Below are positions 49,601 to 61,600 of a stretch of DNA of 64,000 bases, piece by piece. Position 1 is the stretch's first letter. Every line of letters begins with the position of its first letter. Both the position numbers and the translations under genes were made by a program. The notes below the pieces were generated by a model. It saw nothing but the letters and a program-made list of their open reading frames with translations. It ran no database searches and was not told the origin of the DNA. This DNA comes from Haematobia irritans. Its lineage: Eukaryota > Arthropoda > Insecta > Diptera > Muscidae. The stretch lies in NCBI RefSeq assembly GCF_050003625.1, contig NC_134401.1:1054001-1118000 (forward strand), read 5' to 3'.

Positions 49601-52600
49601 GTTATGGGACATATAACCATATATCGTTTTTATCGTTTTTTTAACCGCTGTCTACCACTATGTGTAAATTCATCAACCTCCAGCAATCTCCAGAGACCTT
49701 GCAAATATTTCTCATCATTAATTTTTATTTCATATCTATCTACGATAACAATATCCTCTTATACTTGAATGTTTAACACCTCATGGTGTGGTTTAACGCA
49801 AAATTGGTTACTTGGCTTTTATACTTGCGTCATGAAATCAGCATAGAAATTGCTTACTTACGAAAGGAATCGGCAACAACTGGTTGCGGTGGATGTTGCT
49901 ATTCTACTAATTTTTCCTAAAGCTTTATCTAATACTTGGAGGGATGAAACTCTTCAGCTTTTCATTTTCATCCGATACGACTCATTAACATGCTGTCTTC
50001 GTTCATTTGGGAACGCTGAGATGACAGAAACAATTAAGTTGACAATTGCTTTATTATCGTACAGACAGACTGGATCATTATTTAACCAAACATTTTGGGA
50101 CATGGCCTACGCTTAATAATTTTCGAAACCCTAACACACAAATTAAGTCATGAAGTGAGATGAGATGACCTTTCGTATGGTCAATGCTTGGTACGTGGTA
50201 TCCTTGTGTGACATAGCCACCCCACATCCGACCAACAGCGAGGTATGCAATCATTTTGGCAAATGTTTGCTCGTTCCATAGCTCCCAGCCGTAAAGAATG
50301 TGAGCTGTTCAAATGGACCCTCAATTCCATTGGAAGAATAATAACGATGTTAGTAAATCACGTTCGCCCACAAAATCAACATGAGCCAAAGTTATGTGGC
50401 CACACATACATTTCTAATGGTCAAATACACTAACACACATACACAGCCATTTATATATACAGACATACAATTGCTTATAACAATCATTGAGATTGGAACT
50501 TAAATTCTTCAAGTTTTGTGGTCCACAGGACAAAAATAGCTCTGAAATTGATGATATGTGTTTTTAGTATACAACCGGTCAGCCGGTCATATTTCCTCGT
50601 ATCTATTGTTATTCTTGATAGTGACTTGATATTGATATTTTTGTGAAGAAAAATCACAGTTCTAGAAAATTGAGTGGAAGTTTGTATGAGGAAAGAAAGA
50701 TTACAACGTATTACCAACAATAATAAAAATTTTTCCTTACCAATAATATTAATAAATTTTTCTAAACAATCTAAAGAACACAAAGAAAATCTTTGTTCCG
50801 TTCAAATTATTCAAAAATGTTTTTTTTAAAGAAAACAGTTTTAAAGAATCTTTTATGTGAAAATTCAAATAGCGATGAAAATGAATTTTTCACAAAATAC
50901 GATCGAAGAAAATAAGAAAGAGCTGGAGCCCGTTATATATAATCCAATACAATCACAAAAAATGTATCTAATTGATTTTCCCTAAACGACGTGGATGATG
51001 TTTTACAAGTGGTATTATAGAAAATAACTTTGTACCAAGGATTGGTTATAAAATAAAGATAGCAAGATCATCCATCGTGCGATAAATATGTATGGAAGCC
51101 ATGTCCGAATCTGAAGCGAAGCATATGAGGCTAATGGGCACATATTTCTACAAATTTATGGGAGCCAAAAAAATCCTTCCGGGAGATTGGATAAAAGTTC
51201 TGAACTACAAGTAGATGACCTGACGGACGGACGGACGTAAAACCAGATTTCCTAAGGGTGTAGTATTATTTTTCATAGTTACGAAAGGTATAGTGAAAAC
51301 CAATTGTTTAAGGCCCACTTAGACTATTCAGTCCAATGTAGCCACAAATGGTGAACTTCTCTCTTATCAATGAGTGCTGCCCAATTCTTTGTTTAGCTCA
51401 GTCCGAATAGCGTTTCACATTGCGGTGAAACTGCTTAGAGAAGTTTTGAAACACTCAAAAATATCACCAGCATTAATGAAAGGGGTAACCCACCGCTGAA
51501 GCTGGGTGTGAACCCATGGCCCTTCGTATGCAAGGCGGCTATGCTAATCATTGCAGTATGGAATCAATCAAAGATTAATATTTCTTGTGGCCACCAGATC
51601 ACAATTTCATATTTCATTTGATAAAATTTTGTAACGTTTTCCGTTCAACCTTTCACATTTCGCCGTCAATGCATCCAACCTTTCACATTTCAAATGCTCC
51701 TATCAAATACCAAGAGAAAGAATTTTACACTACAGTTTTCAACTATTGTTTCAGTTTTGCCAAATTACCAAGCAATGCAGTGAAACCACTCGACTCTTGG
51801 CATTACACACACCAGCATAAATCCAGCGTTTGCTGTGGACAGTTTCATGGAATTTGGACTTTATTGCAAATGCTCATGGCTTGGTGTCATAGAACTTAAT
51901 TGTGCGTTCATTCGCTTTCCTGCAAACTCTCAGTAATGTGTTCCCCATTCGTTTTAATGCAACTGCAAAGGTGAAACAAGACGGGCAGTATGGATTTATC
52001 AAACCCCCCACACACACACCAACTCTCAAACATAAATGGTCCATAATACACAACAATGGGACGGAAAATTTTAATTGCACTTCCAACGCTTTACACAGTG
52101 TATACTGGCTAACATGACTGAGTCTGGGAGTTGGGAGGTCATTTTATTTGTTTGGCTACTTATGCCCCATATAATTGCCATAAAAATCTGTTTTTTATTT
52201 GCATCTGTACTGTGCGCACACAAGCCAATGTGTTTCCCATTAAAATTAATATAAATAATAATTATTATTTTACTCACACACACACACATACAAAGAGAAA
52301 ATCCTGGTTGATTTCACCTTAACGATTCAAGGTCCTTATGGTAAAACCCACTCATCCACTTATAATCACAATTATTGCTCGGTATTTGTATTTGGCCATG
52401 GGGAAAAAGGTATGTTTGTAGAGGTTGACCAAAGTTAAAATACCATTGGCTCACTAACGAACGATTGAACACCCACGTACACATGAAACTTACGGCCCTA
52501 AGTAAATTGTGTTAAATGGAAAGAAATATACCATGTGTGTTGAAAGCCAAGTAAGCAACTGTACCATGAAAGTCATATTGTAATTCAATATTTTTTCTTT

Positions 52601-55600
52601 CATCACTCATAGCTACATAAATATTTTTGGGACTAATAATGATATGGGTCTTTTTTTATATTCTCTATACAACGGAAGTAAGGTAGATGAGATGAGCTTT
52701 TCAAATGCTGAAGCATAGGATTGGGAAGCTATCGTCTAGAAAGGATGTTAATCCTTATCAACGTATTAGAAAATTATGCTATATTTGTTTTTTTTTTTTC
52801 CAAGAAAAAGGTAACATTGTTTTCCATAAAAACTATTTTTTTTAGTTCATATGTTCCTGGATAAAGAAAATGTATGCGTGGGGTGCTCTTATTAAGGTAT
52901 TTTTCTCTGAAAATTCCAGTCTATGTTTATAGAACTTTAAATCTTTTTTCTTTTTTTTTTGAGTTTTTTGTTAAAATATTTTGTAGTTTCGCCACCGTTT
53001 CAATTGAATCTGAATGCTAATATACCAGTTTTTACAAAAGCACTTGTCTTAAAAATAATTGATATTATTTTTAAGACAGTAAATGAGAAGCAAACCAAAA
53101 AAAATGTTGAATTATCAGAACGCTTAAGAATTTAAATTTTTTATTGGTTCCTATACAACCTCAAGTTCCGAGATGGAATCGCAATATCTATTGCAAATAA
53201 TCCCAATATCACTTTTTGATTCGATTTATTAGGATCACCCCATGGACAGGTCCTCATGATCCAATCTGGGACAAGCTGCTAGCACCAGAATGGAAAAGCG
53301 TTTTTGATTCGATTTATTAGGATCACCCCATAGACAGGTCCTCATGATCCAATCTGGGACAAGCTGCTAGCACCAGAATGGAAAAACGTTTGCACCTATT
53401 TCCCGTTGGGTTTATACTATGACATTTTGAATGGAAAATTTGGTAAATAATTTATTTTTTGTTTTCTGAAAATTTGGATAAATACTTTCTTTTGAATCCT
53501 CATACATCATTTCTCAACATTATTGTTTTTTAAACAAATCCTTTGACGATTAAAGAGATTTATTCGTTATTTTACATATTATTTGCATATATGCCTATAT
53601 CGGGCAGATTCAATTATTAAAAATCATTTTAACATAAAGATTATGCTTTAACATGATATGATTACAGATATTAGCCAAATATTATTCCAGAAAGAAAGAA
53701 AAGAAAAACACAAACAATTAACCAGTCTCTGAAACACATACTAGCCTAAACAAGTCCTTAGAATTTCATCAAATTATAGCAACATGGTATTTAACTACTC
53801 CTCCTCCTCTTTAAATTTGGGAACCGATGATGATTGCAAACCTATTGGAGGTTTTCTAAAGGATGGGTATATTTATATGGCCACATATTCAAATTTGTAT
53901 ATGTTACAGTGTTTGTGTGTTACGCATTAGTATTGTGTATACATGACACACGTCTTCACAAAATGCCACACTCAAATAAAAGGTACAAAAACCCACAGAG
54001 ATTAATACATCTTGACATTTCATTTAAATGCCATACCTCTCGGCACTCGAACTCATCTGGAGCCAAACAAGTGGGGTAGAACAAGTCAGTCGACCATAGT
54101 AGTCGCCTGTATTTGGTCTAAAACGTTCCACTTAACAACAAAACAATAACTCTAGTCCATGGTATGGTGTTTAGTCCTGCCATGGTCGCTTCGATGCTCA
54201 ACTTATTCATGAGTGTATTGTATGCATGTGTAAGCCTGTTTTCTGTGTGAGTTTATTTACACATAAAAAAGCTACGTTTCCAAGCTCATAGAATATAGTC
54301 AAAGCAACAGCCAAATGATTTCAATAGTGCCTGGGATCGTTATCAAATGAAACCATACAGTGGAAGGAGGTGGCTGTATGGATATGTATGCATGTGCGTT
54401 TGTATTAGCAGTGGTTTGAGAGTCGACATACATAAATTTTTGGATGTTGAAGTGTTGTGCGTAGATGCTTTCATGCGAAACAAATAATAATAATAAAAAA
54501 CACTGTTGCCTTTTTTGTGTAAACATTTACAAATACACACACACAGGCACACTTTCACCCATAGACAGTTATTTCATTCACAAAAGTCATCATTCCCCTG
54601 TTGCTTATTTTTTTGGGAGGGTTTAGAGAAGCAGACCACCCAGTTGGGTCGATATTCAAGCTGCAAGGGAAGAGTCAAACAACAACCCAGGCAACAAGCG
54701 GTGGCATCTAAGAGAGATAAATTATTATTATTTCAAAAAAAATCTCACTGTTCTATATTAAATAGGCAAGTCCTTTGAGTGTATGTTGATTATTGAATCT
54801 GTTTGTGTGTGCATCTGTATGTGTGTATGGAGTAAACAGAGTAATATTTGTTAACATTTCGGGAATACTTATCAAAGGCGGACTGGCACTGAGAGAGTAC
54901 AAAGGCAGGGAGGACGACGACTATTTCATTCTAAAAATAAACGTAATTGATGGCGTTGAAAGTCGTGTGGTTTGAAATTCATAGGCTGGGCAAGGAGCTA
55001 GCAAAAGAACCCTGTCTTGTATGCTGGCACAAGTGTTGGCAGAAGTGCGTGCTCTTGGCTGAGTGGGTGCTATCACGAGCCACACAAACCATGTTGTGAA
55101 TGAAGGAATATAATTCTTTTGGTTATTATATTTTGCAAAATTGTTGCTATTTCTCTTTCTCTGCTTCTCTGAATTGTTGCTATTCTTTTACTGTTATTTG
55201 CCTCATCGATTTATTTACTTTGTGATTATAAAAGTTTTCTCATTTGGGCATTTGATTGAATTTCGTTTTTTTTTTGTGAATTACAAAACAAAATAAATAG
55301 AGTAAACAATCAGTAGTCATTTATAACGTTCATTAGCCCCTTTCAATGGCCAAGAGATTTATTTAAAAGTTCAGGCAAAAAATATTTCAAATTTCCTAAT
55401 TAAGTTAAGTTTATAATTACATATTAAGTAGCTGTAGCCAAACAAACTTGCAGAGCTAATTGGCAAAAATAATAATTCACAGTACATGGTGGCGTATAAT
55501 TCTTGTGAATTTCAAATCTCAACAATCATACGTCCCGTGGGTCGGAATGATAGCAAGTAGGAAAACCATTAAAAGGTGACTATGCCAAACAAATACATAC

Positions 55601-58600
55601 CCCGGCTCATACCTATATTCAATCATTGGTGAATAATATATTGTGGACACTGACATGTGTATTGGCATAAATGCCAATGCCACCCACAATTTCTCTACAA
55701 ACTACTGATGGTTCATACACTTTGTCATTTTGGCTCGCGAAATATTCCACATGGAAATATTTCTTTGAAAAACGTCTCCCTGGCATTTATTGTGTTTGGT
55801 TGGACGATTTATAAATCGTCCAATCCGTTTGTATACAAAAGGATTGGCATTGTGAATATGCTTTATATATTTTCTTTCATTAATTGGCATAACATTGTCG
55901 TACCATCATTGATTTTTGAGTGTTACAAAGGAGTTATTTTTCATATTGTAAATAGTGTTTTACTTATATTAAGATCAAAGGGATTCCGCTACAGTTGGTG
56001 TTACTATGGTTGTTCATAGTTGTCTATAAACATATGGAATTAAATCTAGAAATTGTCCGTTGTAGATTTATGTATTTCAAGAAATTCTTTAGAAATCTGA
56101 TTTTGATGAAGTGACATCAGTGTAAAGATTACAAATCAAAAGAAAAAGGAAAGAGTGAGAAGAACTACAGAGATATTATTAAATATAATTAAAGCATTTA
56201 AAGTCCAACAAATACAATAGAAGCAAATGGAAGGTGAAAATCATTATATCAATAGTATTGAAATTTGGTTCTAATAGTTATTTGGTAGACATTAAATACT
56301 GTGTGAATTTGAACAAGAACTAAAATTTATAGAAAAAAATGTATTTCTAGTTTATCATTTTTATTTTATCTATATAAATTAAAAGATTAGGAAAAAATAA
56401 CTTTAAACTAGGTTATATATATAGTAATATATAAATATATTTATAGATACGTTAGCCAACGAACTTTTAAGCCGTACTATGGACATAGCTGTCATCTTGC
56501 CAATCTATTCCAAATGCCAGTTAAGAAATTAACGGATAAAAAAAATTCCGTTAAATTTAACCGCAGAGAAATAATTCCCATTTTACTTTCTATTAACTCG
56601 GAGTTAAATTCTAACGGAACTACATGAAAATGGCCGTTGATGTATTAATTGTAAATCATATCATTTGAATCAGTTTCAATTATTTCCAAAAATTTAGTTT
56701 TATATTTATTAAAACCCAAACAAAAACACAATGTTTTTGGTTTTGAAATTATTAAACCAATTTATGCAGATTTAATCGTACAAACTAAATTACGGGCAAA
56801 TTCTGCTTTGCTGACTTGTTACTTCTTAAACTGTTATTAAATTATAAATTATTGTTTGTCAAAAAAAGGACGAGTAAAATTTCTCAAATATAAAAAAATT
56901 CTTGTGAAGCATTCAACGAATCTTTGCTCAAAGAAAAAATTAAATCTGTTTTAATAATATCCTTTGAGTGTTCTTATATTTAGATTTATATTAAAGAATA
57001 TGTATTCATGAAAAAGACAATAAAAAAATGTCTGGCATTTTTATGAGTGGAATTTCCAATATAGAAAATAAAATTCAACAATTTATTTCATTTAATATAC
57101 GTACATATTCAAAATAATTATTTAGCTATCAGGAGATTGTATACAAATATACATGGTGACAAAGGGTATCCTTTTCAAGACTATTGATTACCTGACAAAT
57201 TTTCTGCTGAGCATCACCATTTTAGATTGTTGAACATGTTTAAAAAATTCTTATATTGAGTTTTTCATCATAGTTAAGCTAAACTACATTCGAAAACATA
57301 CGTGCACCTAAATCTGTAAGAAATGGGCAGGAATAACATTTTTACGTTTTTCCTGTTTGTAACATGGTAATGCAGCATTTGCCTTTTTCTGATTTTTTAT
57401 GGAAGAAAATGTCAGAATTTCATCCTCTGCAGTGGCTTTGTGGAATTTAGTTTGCAGCTAACGTATTGCTTTGACGTGCAATCAATATACAGGAAAAAAA
57501 TGTCCTATTTTCTCACGCAATATCCTTTGTCAATTCAGACAATTTTTATTTTGAAAAAAGAAACTAACTAAACGCAAAAACAAAACGAAACCAGGAAAAT
57601 AAAAATTTGGGAAAATGTATAAGAAAGATACATAATTAAATTGAATAAAAGTACTCAATTTTTAGTCTAATTAACAATCGACACATTTCAGAATAAAATA
57701 CAGGTCAAGCGACAATATAAAACCCATGACTTTGACTTGGGTTTGTTAGAAGGTCATGTCAATTAATTAAGCATACACTGTTCTGATTTTACATCAACCC
57801 TTCGATATTTATTCACCCGGGCAGTAAAACTACCTATCAAAAATAGAAGCTAATCTGCACTGTAATAACAAAGAAAAAATATTGTCAAAAAAATTCTACA
57901 AACTACCTTGATAGACTTTTCATTGTGAACGATTTAATCTTGGATGGGACATTTTGCTGAGCCATCATCGAAGCAAATCTAATCTGATGTACAAAAATCT
58001 ATTTCATTCCTTTTCACCCGAACAATCCTTTATTCTGGTGAAATATTTCACTTGAATTTTAAAATATTTGTTCAGTTTTTCAATGAAGGACAAATACACC
58101 TACGGCAAGCACTAGTCATTGCCATCAATAATAGCCCGTCCCATGGTACACTATCAGCATAAATCTCAGCATCAGGCTAACGCCAAAGCTCGTTTCAGTT
58201 CAATTCAGTTCTACTCATTCTTCCATTTTTTCTCCTTTGCATGAATGAAAATAATACTCATTCATGGTATGAAATTGTACGGGAATACGACCCGGTAAAG
58301 TAGATGATGGTGATGATTACGGTATGGGGTAATGATGTTTATGTGAGAACTATGATGAGACTGAATGAAGAGGGGTAACATTTTTCAAAGAGATTAGCAA
58401 TTCATGCCAAATAATATAAGTGCCAATAAGGCAACAATATTGGATATTAGTTTTTCAATGCCTGAAGGAATTTGCTAAGGATTTCAATAGAAAATAAGTC
58501 ATAGTCTTGGCAAATTGAATGACAATTATGACTCAAATTCGAAGAATTCCCATTTAATTGATGAGTACTTGGGCAAAGTTTATAAATCTTATTGGATATA

Positions 58601-61600
58601 ATGAAATACGTTGGTTAATTGATATCATTAAAATAAAGGAATTTCTAAGAAAAAATAAAAATTTTAATTGGACACCTATCGAATAATCTTTTCGTTTAAA
58701 TTGGATAATTTCAATTTTCATTTTACCTTCATCCCTTTATCTTTATCATTTTATCTATCTTTAGGCGAAATACTTAGAATTTTATAGAAAGTTTCAAATT
58801 ATATTTTGTGTGTAAACATAGCCTTCTATACAAATCGGTCGCTGTATGACCACAAATTGTAAAATAAGTAAATAAAATATTGTAAAGTCTTAGTGAGCTA
58901 AGCCGAGTAATATATACGCACCATTTTTTTTTTTTTTTCTTCGAAAAGAAATTTTAGACAAACAAAGTTTCATAGGTCAAATAAACACAAATTTATTGAA
59001 CCCTTCGAAATAAGTATCTCCGGCAAATATTATTAAGTTCTCTAAACTTCAAAATTTTACTTTTGAATAAGAGATATGAATATTGTAGCGTATTTACTTT
59101 AGTCGAATAGCATTATTACTTACGAAATGTATTTGGCCATACACATACATGCATTCATGAGCATATTGTATATAAAGGCTAATCCGGCTCTAGTTCGTTA
59201 GTGGTTTATCCCCTTGCAGTAACTCTGGTAGAAATTCTGAGTGTTTCATACCTTTGTCGAGTGAGCATTTCGGACTCGGAAATTTAGTCCATACTGCTCA
59301 AGCCTGCCTTCGCTTTGACTTCAATGCAACCAATCATATTGCGAATCGTAATTCCTTATGTATCCCGAAATTAGTGAATATAAATTACACATGGCAAACG
59401 GCATTTATCGAGTAACTTTCTTCGATATTTATAGACTGTGTCTTAATATCTTAGAATTTTGCCTCATACAATTGTCGTTCTATAATTCAGTTTGTTAACA
59501 TACAAAATATACGGGCTCATTCAATTCATTTACTGAATTTCATACAATAATAAAAGCATATTTGTTATGAATTGTAAGCAATAAAATAAAATAAAGAGGG
59601 TATCATAAATTGGTATTGTAGAAATAACCTTCATCATAAACTAGTTTATTGTGGTAAATGAGACTGTTTATGCATGTAATCAATAGTTTGGCTAATATAA
59701 GGTCAAGGAAACGGACTTTCCATTGCACGATTTATAATGGCAGCACACTAAAAAAGTACCACAAACGAAAAATCATGTCAAATTCAATGTAATTCACAGC
59801 ATTGTGTCAAAAAAAAAGTTTCACAGCATTGTGTCAAAAAAAAGTTTCAAACTTTTGTATAGCCGCGTCCTGAATTTCCGACAGTGGTCCAAAGCGAAAA
59901 GAGATTTAACAAAATATATGATTTTAAAAATAAAGGGTGGTTAAATTTCAAGGGCCGATGTTGAATGTGAACCACACCTAAACTCCAAGTTTTTTTCCGA
60001 ACTTTATTTGACATTTCTCTATTTCAGACTTACTCAATTTGAACCATGGACGTCGCGAATGGGCAGAATGTTCCAAGAAATGGCAACAGTGGATGATCAA
60101 TTTTCGAAGAAAATCATCTTCAGTGATGAGGCACATTTTCACCTCAGTGGATTCGTCAATAAACAGAATTGCCGCATTTGGGCGAATGAGAATCCAAGAG
60201 TGATTGTCGAAAACCCAATGCACCCACAAAGAGTGACTGTTTGGTGCGGTTTATGGACTGGCGGCATCATCGAGCCGTATTTTTTCCAAAATGAGGTCCG
60301 TCAGGCAGTTACTGTGAATGGTGTTCGCTATCGTGAGATGATAACGAACTTTTTATGGCCCGAATTGGAAGATATGGATGTGGACGATATGTGGTTTCAG
60401 CAGGACGGTGCCACTTGCCACACAGCTAACGAAACAATGGCTCTTTTGCGCAACAAATTCAATGGCCGTGTTATCTCACGTAATGGCGAAGTCAATTGGC
60501 CGCCAAGATCATGTGATTTGACACCGTTGGACTTTTTTCTTTGGGGTTATTTGAAAGAAAAGGTGTACGTCGATAAGCAAGCAACAATTCAAGAGCTAAA
60601 GGATGAGATAATTCGGCACATTAACGGCATAGAGCGTCCATTATGCCTCAGCGTCATCGAAAATTTGGACCATCGGATGAAGGTGTGCCACCGAGGTCGG
60701 TGCGCCCATTTGGCCGATATTTTGTTCCATACATAATTGAGTAATACCAATATATCATAATAAAATAAAATTACAATAATTTCCTAAATAGTTTGTGTTT
60801 TATCCAAAATCAACATCGGCCCTTGAAATTTTAACCACCGTTTACAATAAAAATACAAACAAGAGATTTTTGTCTTCCAGAATTTTTTTTAAATCTGTTC
60901 ATTTGTTTTTGCTTACTCATGACACTTTAAGCCAAATAAATATAGACTATTACTCTCTAAATTTGAAAAAAGAACAAACTTTGGTTGTGTTCAAGCGATT
61001 TTCAAATTTTTAAAAGATTTTCGCCTCTCCTTTTTCTCGGCGTTTAACGCTAAATAAACATAATCTGGTCCTATATTTTCTGTGATGTTATATATACGTA
61101 AGCGAATTTCGACTTTCTGCAATAATTATATCGTCCAAATTTAGCTAATATGACCTAAAACTTCATAAACGAGCTCATTGTTTCTGCGTAGAATGTGAAC
61201 AAACTTTCGTGACCTTTCGTTCCGATTGAGGAATTTCACCCCATTGCTCCAGTTTGGTCCAACAATATTTCTATAGCAGATGCCCGTCCTTTGGAGTCCG
61301 TCGCCTCCTCTTCTTGACCATATGAACACATTACCATTACCATCATGATCACATCTGTCAATTTATGTCTACGAAATATCACGCAAATTTTTTTTTTAAA
61401 GGCCAAAGATGATCTCTGGATCATTTCGATTGAAATGTACATGATTTCTAAGAATTCTCTCTAAGTTTAACAAACAATTTTACCCCATATTCAATTTGAA
61501 GATATTTTAGAAGATTTGGTGTTATCCCGTCATTCCAATAATGGAACAATGCCTCAAGATGGCGGTGACGAGAAGTGTTTTACCCAGAAAAAAATTTCCG

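Noticed and set aside
55657..56019. 120-codon + strand ORF with hydrophobic stretches
   Set aside because: AT-rich composition, no domain and no splice context. The same NPFVYKRIG reads on both strands only because of a palindrome.
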